The position numbers and the translations under genes are program-made. Below are positions 1 through 7,284 of a stretch of 34,073 nt of DNA, in pieces. The notes beneath the pieces are model-generated. The model was not told where the DNA came from and searched no databases. It was given only the letters and a program-made list of their open reading frames with translations. The DNA comes from Lachnospiraceae bacterium A4 (GTDB taxonomy: Bacteria; Bacillota; Clostridia; Lachnospirales; Lachnospiraceae). Position 1 is the first letter of the stretch. Every line of letters starts with the position of its first letter. The stretch lies in contig KE159546.1 of the NCBI GenBank assembly GCA_000403215.2, positions 1 through 34,073 of the forward strand, read 5' to 3'.

Positions 1-13
1 AATGATGTATCAA

Positions 14-33
14 ACATGGTGCTAGCACCATGT
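14..33. repeat. 20-bp perfect palindrome, copy 1
   Basis: The sequence acatggtgctagcaccatgt is its own reverse complement. Exact copies lie at 6827-6846 and 21886-21905, and a 16/20 match at 19552-19571. There is no T-run, so a plain terminator is unlikely. In every case it sits at an edge of the right-hand cargo slot of an element. Its function is unknown. Confidence 0.9.
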
Positions 34-62
34 AATAAGAGCAGATAAGGAGAAAAGTATTT

Positions 63-84
63 TGGTGCCGAAACGGTGCCAAGA
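63..84. promoter_or_regulatory. Candidate integrase arm-binding repeats, upstream element
   Basis: Two GGTGCC-containing repeats are spaced exactly 11 bp apart, tggtgccgaaa then cggtgccaaga. The same pair occurs at 21935-21956, and a related pair at 12155-12176. Paired repeats near element ends are typical of arm sites bound by the N-terminal domain of Tn916-like integrases. The assignment is an inference. Confidence 0.6.
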
Positions 85-182
85 AATCATGCAAATAAAA
101 ATACGCTACACAAAAACAACGATTTTACGCTGTTTTCCGCAATAAAAAGTATAGAAAATACCACAAAAAACGCTATTCAAAT

Positions 183-238
183 ACCGTGAGGGTGGTAGGA
201 CTGTTGGGTCTGGTCGTGTGGCTACGATTATTGAATAA
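183..238 (+). pseudogene. 3' end of tuf, copy 1, with att core 183-198 (left end of element A)
   Basis: The 18 codons from 185 to the TAA at 236-238 read REGGRTVGSGRVATIIE, the conserved C-terminus of elongation factor Tu. No upstream tuf sequence is present here, because the DNA to the left is the right end of another element. The core accgtgagggtggtag at 183-198 is shared exactly with 12015-12030 and 22055-22070. Synonymous differences from copy 3 are more numerous than from copy 2. This fits copies 1 and 2 having been brought in by elements and copy 3 being the displaced native end. Confidence 0.88.
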
Positions 239-260
239 TCATTAAAAAGCTTGATTTTAT

Positions 261-292
261 GGGGTTTTCCGAGAAATCGGAAAGCCCTTTTT
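261..292 (+). terminator. Rho-independent terminator after tuf copy 1
   Basis: A GC-rich stem (tttccga pairing with tcggaaa, extended by ggg/ccc) with a GAAA-type loop is followed by a run of five T. It lies directly behind the tuf stop codon, so an inserting element delivers both a new EF-Tu tail and a terminator. Confidence 0.85.
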
Positions 293-320
293 GAAACTTT
301 GAATTTAGTAAAAGAGCGTC

Positions 321-342
321 TTTGGTTCTAATTTGGTTCTAA
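321..342. promoter_or_regulatory. Candidate integrase arm-binding repeats, left end of A
   Basis: The 11-mer TTTGGTTCTAA is repeated twice in direct tandem. The GGTTCTA word recurs with the same 11-bp spacing at the right end of A (11895-11916). The first GGTTCTA begins 141 bp from the start of the att core, the same distance as the GGTGCC repeat in element B. Confidence 0.65.
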
Positions 343-390
343 ATTTTTTGCTATAGGTTTTAAACTGGGAATAGGAGATGAAAAAGTAAA

Positions 391-1218
391 ATGAATTACT
401 ATTCTGCTTTAATTAAATCGGGAAAGATTCTTGAAGGATATTTTGAACAAAGTAAAAATATATTACATAATGGCAGTAAAGGTACAGTAAGAGAAAATAT
501 TGTCAATAAAGTTATCAGACCTTTTTTGCCGGCTTGTTATGGATTGTCAGGTGGGGAGGCATTTGATAGTGAAGGAAATACAAATAAACAGTTAGATTTG
601 GTGGTGTATGATAGCGTTTTTTCGTACATAATTCCGTATATAGATAATTACATACAATTTCCCTGTGAATCCATTTATGGAAATATAGAAATCAAGTCAT
701 TTTTGAATAAAGATGAGTTAATGAAAGCTATTGATAATATTAAGTCAATGAAGAGTCTTAAGCGTGAAGGAACGCATTCGTGGACTGTGACACCATTAGT
801 TTCTATTAAAATTAATGGGTTACCAGATAATACAGATAGAAATCCATATTTTGGTATAATTTTTGCTTATGATAGTGTAGAAGCGTTAACAGTTTTGAAT
901 TATTTGGAAAACTTAGATATACCATCAAATCTTTTGCCTAATGCTATTGTTTTATATAGTAAAAGAACTATTATTTTTCAGGCAACAGATAGTAATATTG
1001 AAGGGTTTCCCAGTAATGATTTTAACAAATATGTTATGCTTAATTGTGGTGAAGAAACATTAGCGGTTTTTATTGGTTTATTGATTAATTTTACTAGATA
1101 TTCGTTACTTTGGGTTGCTGATGTTCCTAAAGAAATTAATAAGGCGTTAGAACGCATACTGAATGACAATATACGAAATAAGAGTATAAAGGAAATTTCG
1201 GTATTAACGAATAAATAA
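391..1218 (+). CDS. DUF6602-type putative nuclease (left-slot cargo of A)
   Basis: The 275-residue protein looks like the DUF6602 family. A helical N-terminus ends in a GTVREN segment (E35), followed by QLDLVVYD (D69) and GNIEIKS (E100, K102). The spacing of E, D and E-x-K matches the PD-(D/E)xK nuclease fold, so a DNA-cutting defence effector is plausible but unproven. No signal peptide or membrane segment is seen. It stands alone, reading away from tuf and converging on the XRE repressor. Its 70-75% AT content is higher than the backbone's. The start is ATG 391, with a weak purine-rich site (ggagatgaaaaag) upstream. Confidence 0.6.
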   Translation: MNYYSALIKSGKILEGYFEQSKNILHNGSKGTVRENIVNKVIRPFLPACYGLSGGEAFDSEGNTNKQLDLVVYDSVFSYIIPYIDNYIQFPCESIYGNIEIKSFLNKDELMKAIDNIKSMKSLKREGTHSWTVTPLVSIKINGLPDNTDRNPYFGIIFAYDSVEALTVLNYLENLDIPSNLLPNAIVLYSKRTIIFQATDSNIEGFPSNDFNKYVMLNCGEETLAVFIGLLINFTRYSLLWVADVPKEINKALERILNDNIRNKSIKEISVLTNK

Positions 1219-1331
1219 ATGTTTGTGCTTTGATAATTATAGTTATTAAATCTATTATTTTGAGGGGAAAGAGAATTGATTCAGCAATGAATTAATTTCT
1301 TTCCCATACTTGATTAGAGAGATGCACAGCT

Positions 1332-1832
1332 TCAATAGTTCTCTACCGGAATATTAAATGAATTCATCAAACTGTCTATCCATATATTGTATTCGTCACT
1401 GTCAATTTTTTCAGTTTCCAATTCTTTGTTCAATTCGTTCCAACGAGATATAAGAGATGCAATCTGTGGACTTTCTATGTTAATAGATGCCACTAAGCGT
1501 CTAGTAGCAGTATTGACGGAAGTGGAACATTCTACAGGAATACCAGCTCGTATCAATTCCATGATTACCTTTAAAATATCTGAATATGTGTTAATGCTCA
1601 ATTCTTCGTTGGGTTTAATCGTATATCCAAAAAATAATTCTTCTTTAATGCCAATAATAGAACAGAATTTTTGTATTACTTCCATAGGCGGTTCGCTATA
1701 ACCGTTTTCGTAATTAGAATAAGTCGGAACAGACAGTTCCAACTTCGCAGCCATTTCTTTTTGAGACATATCAGCTCCCATACGAAAGGACTTCAAACGT
1801 TTATCTACATGTAAATAATGTGCTATTCGCAT
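1332..1832 (-). CDS. XRE-family repressor of element A
   Basis: The 166-residue protein has an N-terminal Cro/CI-type helix-turn-helix at about residues 12-65 (SQKEMAAKLELSVPTYSNYE), followed by a helical C-terminal region. It is transcribed divergently from the excisionase-integrase operon across an AT-rich intergenic region, the usual layout for an element's lysogeny-style repressor. I infer that it controls excision and mobilization. The equivalent in B (14334-14816) sits in the same place but is only distantly similar, so the two elements probably respond to different signals or operators. Confidence 0.82.
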   Translation of the reverse strand: MRIAHYLHVDKRLKSFRMGADMSQKEMAAKLELSVPTYSNYENGYSEPPMEVIQKFCSIIGIKEELFFGYTIKPNEELSINTYSDILKVIMELIRAGIPVECSTSVNTATRRLVASINIESPQIASLISRWNELNKELETEKIDSDEYNIWIDSLMNSFNIPVENY

Positions 1833-1917
1833 ATTCTCACCTCACATTGGATTTTTAATTATTATACCACGATTTCAACAAAAATAAATAAAAATATTCA
1901 TATTTTAATATTTTTGC

Positions 1918-1946
1918 TTGAAATATTTAAAAACAGATATTATGAT
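1918..1946 (+). promoter_or_regulatory. Promoter of the A xis-int operon
   Basis: TTGAAA at 1918-1923, a 17-bp spacer and TATGAT at 1941-1946 form a good sigma-A promoter 56 bp upstream of the excisionase start. AT-rich dyads surround it (for example aatattcatattttaatatt just upstream) and could be operators for the divergent XRE repressor, but I cannot define one precisely. Confidence 0.65.
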
Positions 1947-2001
1947 AAAAATACAAGAAATTAAATATTTCTATTAAAATTCAAATTGTAAGGAGGGTTA
2001 T

Positions 2002-2196
2002 ATGAAGTCAAATTACATGATGGATGCGGAAGATGTGGCTAATGAGTTGGGAATTTCTAAAGGACATGCTTATAAGGTCATTCGTCTGCTTAATGGAGAG
2101 TTGGAGAAATCTGGCTTTATTATTGTGGCAGGGAAAGTTCCCAGAGCATTTTGGGAAAAGAAGTTCTACGGTTATGAAACAGTACAGACAGCATAA
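2002..2196 (+). CDS. Excisionase-like HTH protein
   Basis: This 64-residue protein is nearly all one winged or MerR-like helix-turn-helix (AEDVANELGISKGHAYKVIR). Size, position directly before the integrase (13-bp gap) and resemblance to B's copy at 15062-15256 indicate a recombination directionality factor. Such factors bend DNA at the element ends and favour excision. ATG 2002 is preceded by a strong AAGGAGGG site 4 bp upstream. A second ATG at 2017 is possible. Confidence 0.75.
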   Translation: MKSNYMMDAEDVANELGISKGHAYKVIRLLNGELEKSGFIIVAGKVPRAFWEKKFYGYETVQTA

Positions 2197-2209
2197 GGAG
2201 GGAAAACAG

Positions 2210-3295
2210 ATGCCAGCATATAAGGATGAAAAAAGGAATACTTGGCTAAGCCTGTTCTACTATGAGGATTGGCAGGGCAACAAGAAGAAAAAGCAGAAAC
2301 GTGGGTTTAAAACAAAGAAAGAAGCGTTGGAGTGGGAAAATAATTTCAAATTATCCGCTAATGCCAATATGGATATGGCTTTGGGAGCATTTGTTGAGAT
2401 TTATTTTCGTGATAAAGAGGGCGAGTTGAAGGAGCGTTCAATCAAGAATAAAAGGTACATGATAGAAGCGCATATTCTTCCTTACTTTGAAAATAAGAAA
2501 ATGAATGAGATTACTCCGTCAGATATTATCCAGTGGCAGAACGCAATGAGGGAAAAAGGGTATGCGCAGACCTATCTTCGCATGGTGCAAAATCAGATTA
2601 CTGCCTTATTCACTCATGCAAGCAGTATTTACAATTTGGCGAATAATCCATGTAAGAGAGTGAAAAAGATGGGAAAGCCAGATGCGGATAAGCTGGACTT
2701 TTGGACAAAAGAGGAATACGACAAGTTTATCAGTACGATTGAGGTTGAAAGCCGCTATTACGTGATTTTTGAAATTTTGTTCTGGACGGGAATTAGGGAA
2801 GGCGAACTACTTGCCTTAACAAAATCGGACGTAGATTTTCAGAACAACCGTATGAGTATCACAAAGACCTATTATCGGACGGAAAGGCGAGATGTGATTA
2901 CTGCCCCTAAAACGGAACAATCTGTGCGAGTAATCGAATTGCCGGAGTTCTTAACACAGGAAATAAAAGAATATGTAGATAAGTTATATGAATTGCCGGA
3001 TGATGAGCGCATTTTCCCTATTGTTGCAGAAGCATTACAGCATAAATTGAAGCGGCAAGCGGAAAAGGCAGGAGTGAAAAAGATACGTGTCCATGATATT
3101 CGTCACAGCAGTGTAGCGTATCTTATCAATCAGGGGATACAACCGTTGATTATCAAAGAACGGTTAGGGCATAAGGATATTAGAATCACTTTAAATACTT
3201 ATGGGCATTTGTATCCTAACCAACAAAGGCAAGTGGCGGATATGTTGAACCAACAAAAAATAAGCCCTAACAGCGGCAACTGTCAGGACTTATGA
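2210..3295 (+). CDS. Tyrosine integrase of element A
   Basis: This 361-residue site-specific recombinase has three parts: an N-terminal arm-binding domain (about residues 1-50, a lysine-rich KKKKQKRGF hairpin), a SAM-like core-binding domain (about 55-165), and a catalytic domain. Catalytic signatures are TGIREGELLAL (first Arg), HDIRHSS (His and Arg), ERLGHKDI (His) and the TYGHLYP tyrosine. I chose ATG 2210 because AAGGAGGG precedes it, although the frame is open to 2024 and overlaps xis there. It is similar to B's integrase along its length, with more divergence in the arm-binding domain. That fits the different arm repeats of A and B. Predicted role: integration and excision at the tuf 3' end. 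Confidence 0.93.
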   Translation: MPAYKDEKRNTWLSLFYYEDWQGNKKKKQKRGFKTKKEALEWENNFKLSANANMDMALGAFVEIYFRDKEGELKERSIKNKRYMIEAHILPYFENKKMNEITPSDIIQWQNAMREKGYAQTYLRMVQNQITALFTHASSIYNLANNPCKRVKKMGKPDADKLDFWTKEEYDKFISTIEVESRYYVIFEILFWTGIREGELLALTKSDVDFQNNRMSITKTYYRTERRDVITAPKTEQSVRVIELPEFLTQEIKEYVDKLYELPDDERIFPIVAEALQHKLKRQAEKAGVKKIRVHDIRHSSVAYLINQGIQPLIIKERLGHKDIRITLNTYGHLYPNQQRQVADMLNQQKISPNSGNCQDL

Positions 3296-3303
3296 TAACT
3301 GGA

Positions 3304-3348
3304 AAACCTCTGTTATCAGTAATCACAATACAAGTATAACAGAGGTTT
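3304..3348 (+). terminator. Conserved hairpin between int and the RepA-like gene
   Basis: A perfect 13-bp stem, aaacctctgttat at 3304-3316 with its complement at 3336-3348, encloses a 19-nt loop. T-rich sequence follows only after about 17 nt, so it may be a partial terminator or attenuator. The same hairpin, with one G-U change, lies at 16368-16412 in B at the same place. That argues for a function such as separating integrase and replication gene expression. Confidence 0.7.
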
Positions 3349-3386
3349 CTTCTAACGACAATAATTTTTTAGCAATGGAGGGTATG

Positions 3387-4367
3387 ATGGAAGAAACAAA
3401 AACAGGGTTACAGATGATAAAAATGTCGGAAATACAGTCGCAGGAAGTTTCTTGGCTGTGGTATCCGTTTATCCCTTATGGCAAGCTGACAATCATTCAA
3501 GGCGATCCGGGTGATGGAAAAACAACGCTTGTGCTGAATATAGCGGCGAAACTATCAAAGGGAGAGGGGCTAGACAGTGAGATGAAATTATCTGAGCCAA
3601 TAAATGTAATTTATCAGAGTGCGGAAGATGGTTTGGCAGATACAGTTAAGCCGAGATTGGAGCTGGCAGGGGCAGATTGTGAGAGGATATTGGTTATTGA
3701 TGAAAAGGAAAAATCTCTATCTATGGTTGATGAACGATTGGAAAGGGCGATTGCACAGACGAAAGCAAGAATGTTGATTTTAGATCCGATACAGGCATAT
3801 CTTGGCGGCGGTATGGATATGAACAGAGCAAATGAAGCAAGGGATATGACAAAGAAATTGGGAGCATTAGCAGAGAAATATCAGTGTGCAATCGTTCTTA
3901 TCGGTCACATGAATAAAGCAGCAGGAAATAAGGCTGCGTATCGGGGCATGGGTTCGATTGATTTCCTTGCAGTAGCAAGAAGCGTATTATTGGTTGGCAG
4001 GGTTGAAGGAGAACCCAATATTAGAGCAGTAGTGCAAATAAAAAATAATCTTGCAGCATTCGGACACCCGAAAGCATTTGCATTGTCAGAGGACGGTTTT
4101 CAATGGCTTGGGGATTATGAGATTACGGCTGATGAAGTCTTAGGCGGCATTACCCCAAAAGCAAATAAAATGGAACAGGCGAAGCGATTGCTTAGGGAAC
4201 TGGCTTTGACTTCTGATACAGTTCAGAGCAATGAGATTTTTGATATGGCGGACGAGCAGGGAATTTCAAAGAGGACATTGGAAAATGCAAAAAGGGAGTT
4301 TGGCATTCGGGCGAAGAAAATAAACAATTCTTGGTATTGGGAATTGGACAAGGTAAAGCCGGAATAA
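3387..4367 (+). CDS. RepA-like AAA ATPase (replicative helicase type)
   Basis: The protein resembles the RepA/AAA_25 hexameric helicase family of mobilizable plasmids. Walker A is GDPGDGKTT at about residues 39-47, Walker B lies around MLILDPIQAYLGGG, and a sensor segment reads IVLIGHMNKAAG. The C-terminal 70 residues look like a winged-helix domain (SNEIFDMADEQGISKRTLENA). I place the start at ATG 3387 (MEETKT). GGAGGG lies only a few bases upstream, and B has the same start with the same spacing, while the upstream ATG 3375 contains this site. Predicted role: replication of the excised circular element, with the inverted repeat just downstream as a possible origin. Confidence 0.8.
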   Translation: MEETKTGLQMIKMSEIQSQEVSWLWYPFIPYGKLTIIQGDPGDGKTTLVLNIAAKLSKGEGLDSEMKLSEPINVIYQSAEDGLADTVKPRLELAGADCERILVIDEKEKSLSMVDERLERAIAQTKARMLILDPIQAYLGGGMDMNRANEARDMTKKLGALAEKYQCAIVLIGHMNKAAGNKAAYRGMGSIDFLAVARSVLLVGRVEGEPNIRAVVQIKNNLAAFGHPKAFALSEDGFQWLGDYEITADEVLGGITPKANKMEQAKRLLRELALTSDTVQSNEIFDMADEQGISKRTLENAKREFGIRAKKINNSWYWELDKVKPE

Positions 4368-4376
4368 AAGGAAGAA

Positions 4377-4455
4377 CGCAACAATGCAGACTATAAAGAT
4401 TTTGCGGAGATGGATATTGCAAGGTTGCAAAATATATAGACGTTGCATTGTTGCG
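4377..4455. repeat. Candidate replication origin or regulatory inverted repeat, element A
   Basis: A perfect 12-bp inverted repeat (cgcaacaatgca at 4377-4388, complement at 4444-4455) brackets 55 bp containing two TTGCAA motifs 8 bp apart (attgcaaggttgcaa). B has the same arrangement at 17448-17540. The position directly after the RepA-like gene and before oriT suggests an oriV or a strong RNA structure. Nothing here proves either. Confidence 0.45.
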
Positions 4456-4536
4456 GACTTGATTGAGATGTGCTTTCGCATAGATGAAATGAGTAGATGA
4501 ACAGGCTAAACTATTTGCCAGCGTAAGCGTGGCAAT

Positions 4537-4640
4537 GCCCCCGGCAGGGCGCAAAGGCACTTTTGATAGAGCGTAGCCTGTCGAAAGTGCTTTTGCGTTA
4601 CTTTCGCAGAAAGTAACAAAGGCTGTGCCTGTCGGCACAA
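4537..4640 (+). other. oriT of element A
   Basis: This non-coding block lies directly upstream of the relaxase gene. A hairpin with arms gcaaaggcactttt (4551-4564) and gaaagtgcttttgc (4582-4595) is followed by the dyad gttactttcgcagaaagtaac, then acaaaggct and another small hairpin (tgtgcc-tgtc-ggcaca). The 88 bp from 4537 to 4624 are identical to 17612-17699 in element B, although neighbouring DNA has diverged. Stem-loops preceding a MobV gene are the usual oriT layout. The nick site probably lies by the second dyad but cannot be fixed by eye. Confidence 0.78.
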
Positions 4641-4677
4641 AATATGACAAGTAAAGAAGATAGGAAGGGTGAGATTA

Positions 4678-6048
4678 GTGGAGAGGACAATTAGCGGCAT
4701 GATGGGAAAAGGTTCTGTCAGTCATAATACGAGAACTTTCAGTGCAAAGAATGTGGATAAGGAGAGAACCAAATATAATGTGGAGTTCTGTCATTTGGAT
4801 ATTAAAAAGGTATATCACGAATTATTTGATGATGCGTTGGAGCGTTACAATGCAAAGCAGAAACGGAGTGACCGGAAAATTGACAATTATTATGAGAAGA
4901 TAAGGCAGAGCAAGCAGGAGAAGTTATTTCATGAAGTTATTCTTCAGATTGGAAATAAAGATGATACGAATGCGAAAAGCGAAGAAGGGCAGCTTGCAAA
5001 GGAAATATTGATAGAGTTTATGGAAGATTTTCAGAAAAGAAATCCGAATCTATATGTGTTTTCGGCGCATCTGCATATGGATGAGGAAACGCCACACGTT
5101 CATATTGATTTTGTTCCTTTTATCCGTAACAGCAAGCGTGGACTTGATACGAGAGTATCACTGAAAGGCGCACTGGCAGAGCAGGGATTTAAAGGCGGCA
5201 CAAGAAGCGCAACGGAGTGGAATCAATGGATGGAGTCAGAAAAACAGGAACTCTCAAAAGTGGCGGAAAGGTACGGTGTGCGGTGGAAACAGTTAGGAAC
5301 GCATAATAAGCATTTATCTGTACTGGATTTTGAAAAGCAGGAGAGAGCAAAAGAAGTCGCAACATTGGAAAAGGCGGTATCCAGTAATAAAGCGGAATTA
5401 TCCCACATTATTTATCAGCAAGTCTTGGCTGAAAATGAAATAGAGAAGATAAAGCTGGAAAATGAAGTATTTAGGCAGGAAACAACGGAACTTTCCGCAA
5501 CAAATGATTTATTAAGGGAGCAGACGGATGGATTGATGGAGAATAGAGAAAAGCTGATGTCTGATAATAAAACATTGGAACAGCTACAGAAAAAGTTGCA
5601 GCAGGATATTGAGAAAATGGCTGATTCTAAAGTGACATTGGAACGTAACATACATGCCTATGATGAAGATGCAAAATGGCAGTTGCCGGAGCCGGCTGCT
5701 TTAATGGGCGCAAAGGCTTATCGGGAAAAGAACGCTATGCCACTTGTGGAAAGGCTGAAAGAAATTGTAAAAAGTCTTACAATAAAATGTGTCAACCTTA
5801 TGGATCAGATAAAGCAGTTAAAAGCAAAGGTCACGAAACAGGCAGAGGATATTGACTTCTATAAAAGTAAGGTACATCAGCAGTATGTAAAATTAGAACA
5901 GTTGCAGGAAAAAGCGGATGATTTTGAGCGTGTGAAACAATATGTCGGGGTAGACAAAATTGATATTATTGTGACAAATGCAAGGGAATTGGAACAAATC
6001 GCACAGATTGAAAAACAGCAGAACAGAACGTATGGAGTGGGCAGATAA
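4678..6048 (+). CDS. MobV-family relaxase (Mob_Pre)
   Basis: This 456-residue mobilization relaxase would nick oriT and pilot the strand. Motif I, VSHNTRTF, has His16 in the place of the catalytic His of pMV158 MobM. The metal-binding motif HLHMDEETPHVHIDF is at about residues 131-145. Residues about 210-400 form a long coiled coil. The frame is open to GTG 4669, but GTG 4678 has a GGAAGGG site 8 bp upstream and matches the start of B's relaxase (KRTIS against ERTIS). oriT lies directly upstream. It could act on both A and B, whose oriT blocks are identical. Confidence 0.9.
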   Translation: MERTISGMMGKGSVSHNTRTFSAKNVDKERTKYNVEFCHLDIKKVYHELFDDALERYNAKQKRSDRKIDNYYEKIRQSKQEKLFHEVILQIGNKDDTNAKSEEGQLAKEILIEFMEDFQKRNPNLYVFSAHLHMDEETPHVHIDFVPFIRNSKRGLDTRVSLKGALAEQGFKGGTRSATEWNQWMESEKQELSKVAERYGVRWKQLGTHNKHLSVLDFEKQERAKEVATLEKAVSSNKAELSHIIYQQVLAENEIEKIKLENEVFRQETTELSATNDLLREQTDGLMENREKLMSDNKTLEQLQKKLQQDIEKMADSKVTLERNIHAYDEDAKWQLPEPAALMGAKAYREKNAMPLVERLKEIVKSLTIKCVNLMDQIKQLKAKVTKQAEDIDFYKSKVHQQYVKLEQLQEKADDFERVKQYVGVDKIDIIVTNARELEQIAQIEKQQNRTYGVGR

Positions 6049-6064
6049 GAAAGGACGGATTGAT

Positions 6065-6436
6065 ATGATGGATAACGGAAATTGGGGCGGACAGTATTAT
6101 ATGGAGGATATTATAGGCTGTGAATACAACATGGATAACGGTTATGTAGAGGTTTATTATTCTGACGGTAATGTTTTGCGGTTGAAATGTGAAGAAATAG
6201 AAGCCAGTCTGCGCACTACAGAACAATCGCTTGCGAAGCTGCATAAGTTGTTGGATAGCAAGCCGATTGAATATGTTGCAATGGCGTTGTCGGGAGAACT
6301 GCAAGTCTATTGTGACATAGAGGCAGATATGGTAAAAGGTATGTTTGGCACGATTGTTCAAGGCTATTTGAAACAAGGATACAATAAGGCTATGGCAGAA
6401 GCGTTAGCGAGAGAATTTTTCAGATATGAAAGTTGA
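6065..6436 (+). CDS. DUF6061-like small protein
   Basis: The 123-residue protein begins near GCEYNMDNGYVEVYYSDG, which resembles the DUF6061 family found in Lachnospiraceae mobile elements. I chose ATG 6065 because the longer open frame to 5978 lies inside the relaxase gene, and a purine-rich site (agaaagga) precedes 6065. It ends inside the start region of the next gene. Element B lacks this gene, so it is not essential to the backbone. Function unknown. Confidence 0.6.
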   Translation: MMDNGNWGGQYYMEDIIGCEYNMDNGYVEVYYSDGNVLRLKCEEIEASLRTTEQSLAKLHKLLDSKPIEYVAMALSGELQVYCDIEADMVKGMFGTIVQGYLKQGYNKAMAEALAREFFRYES

Positions 6437-6443
6437 GGGGAAC

Positions 6444-6758
6444 ATGACGGATACAGAGAAAAAAGTAATGGTGCGTTTATGCACGAAGATTTTGACAGAA
6501 ACAGAACTTTACGAAATGGATATGGAAGTAAGGAATTTAGTGGATTGGATATGTGTTTCGGAACAGATGAAAGAAAATAACAATAGAATCCGCAGTCTGA
6601 CAGGGGAATATAAGCAGATAGAGCCGGAATGTCGGGAGGGCATCAGAGAAAAGCTAGAACGCATGAAAAAACTGTGTGAGGAGCGTAATAGTTTGTACGA
6701 AAAGCAGAATGAGTTAAGGGGGCAGAGGGAGAAATTGGAGAAGAGTTTTGTGAGATAA
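6444..6758 (+). CDS. Small coiled-coil mobilization accessory protein
   Basis: The 104-residue, mostly helical, charged protein (REKLERMKKLCEERNSLYEK) is closely similar to 19102-19416 in B, which lies at the same place after the relaxase gene. ATG 6444 follows TTGAGGGGAAC, a good ribosome site. It overlaps no other gene once this start is used. It could be a MobC-like helper or a relaxase partner. I do not recognise a characterised family. Confidence 0.6.
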   Translation: MTDTEKKVMVRLCTKILTETELYEMDMEVRNLVDWICVSEQMKENNNRIRSLTGEYKQIEPECREGIREKLERMKKLCEERNSLYEKQNELRGQREKLEKSFVR

Positions 6759-6783
6759 CAAGAGATAGAATGCAAAAGCAAAG

Positions 6784-6812
6784 GGCAGGCAAGTATAACC
6801 TGCCTTTTCTTT
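6784..6812 (+). terminator. Terminator ending the A mobilization operon
   Basis: GGCAGG at 6784-6789 pairs with CCTGCC at 6799-6804 across a 9-nt loop and is followed by TTTTCTTT. It marks the end of the conserved backbone and the start of the right cargo slot. Confidence 0.8.
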
Positions 6813-6826
6813 AGTAATATTTTATA

Positions 6827-6846
6827 ACATGGTGCTAGCACCATGT
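6827..6846. repeat. 20-bp perfect palindrome, copy 2
   Basis: It is identical to 14-33 and 21886-21905. Here it lies 15 bp after the mobilization operon terminator, at the left edge of A's right cargo slot. Confidence 0.9.
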
Positions 6847-6934
6847 AGGCAATGGGGTATTAAAGGAAATCATTTTAAACAAATTCAAAAGAAAAATGAA
6901 TTTCCTATAGGCGATTGAATAAATCAAAAATGAA

Positions 6935-6963
6935 TTGAAAATATCAATAAAATTTGGTACAAT
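6935..6963 (+). promoter_or_regulatory. Promoter of the restriction cluster
   Basis: TTGAAA at 6935-6940, a 17-bp spacer and TACAAT at 6958-6963 lie 44 bp upstream of the small regulator gene at 7007. Confidence 0.65.
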
Positions 6964-7006
6964 AAGGAAGAAATAGAGAAAGAGTTTCATATAGGTGTAA
7001 GTTGTG

Positions 7007-7234
7007 ATGAAAGTAAATTATAATAAACTATGGAAATTGTTGATAGATAAGGGAATGAGTAAAACGCAGCTTAGAGAACAAACTGGCGTTACTACAAACA
7101 CAATTGCAAAAATGGGAAAGAATGAAAATATTTCTACAGAAGTCATTTGTAAAATTTGTAAGGCATTGAACTGTCAGATTACCGATATAATGGAACTTGT
7201 TGAAGAAGATGAAGAAATATTTAATGTGTCCTGA
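7007..7234 (+). CDS. Small XRE regulator, probable restriction controller
   Basis: This 75-residue protein is essentially one Cro-type helix-turn-helix (SKTQLREQTGVTTNTIAK). Its size and position, just before a methylase and endonuclease pair, suggest a C-protein-like controller that times methylase and endonuclease expression. A 7-bp inverted repeat, tgtgtcc/ggacaca, overlaps its stop codon and the -35 box of the next promoter, giving a likely operator. ATG 7007 is preferred to GTG 7004. It could instead be a generic repressor. Confidence 0.65.
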   Translation: MKVNYNKLWKLLIDKGMSKTQLREQTGVTTNTIAKMGKNENISTEVICKICKALNCQITDIMELVEEDEEIFNVS

Positions 7235-7266
7235 TAATTGGACACAAAGTGTGCTAGTATTATTAA
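7225..7266 (+). promoter_or_regulatory. Operator and promoter of the C5 methylase gene
   Basis: The inverted repeat TGTGTCC (7225-7231) and GGACACA (7240-7246), with an 8-bp spacer, overlaps the -35 box TTGGAC (7238-7243). A 17-bp spacer leads to TATTAA (7261-7266), and ATG 7285 follows an AAGAGG site. A protein bound to the repeat would block the -35, fitting control by the regulator encoded immediately upstream. Confidence 0.55.
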
Positions 7267-7284
7267 AAAAGAAGAGGTAATCAT

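Larger units (their letters stand above)
1..198. repeat. Right end of an upstream element, identical to the right end of element B
   Basis: These 198 bases are identical to 21873-22070, the right end of element B up to and including its att core. The block holds a 20-bp palindrome, a pair of 11-bp-spaced arm repeats and the 16-bp tuf core. The match starts at the first base of the window, so it may extend further left. I infer that an element with the same kind of right end as B lies immediately upstream in the same orientation. The block holds no gene. Confidence 0.9.

Noticed and set aside
4192-4700. Minus-strand open frames across the oriT region of A
   Set aside because: They lie antisense to the RepA-like gene and oriT dyads, their composition is not protein-like, and there is no ribosome site. 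The equivalent frames in B are not conserved as proteins.
6827-6846. Reading the 20-bp palindrome as a simple transcription terminator
   Set aside because: There is no T-run at any copy, and in A a proper terminator already lies at 6784-6812.
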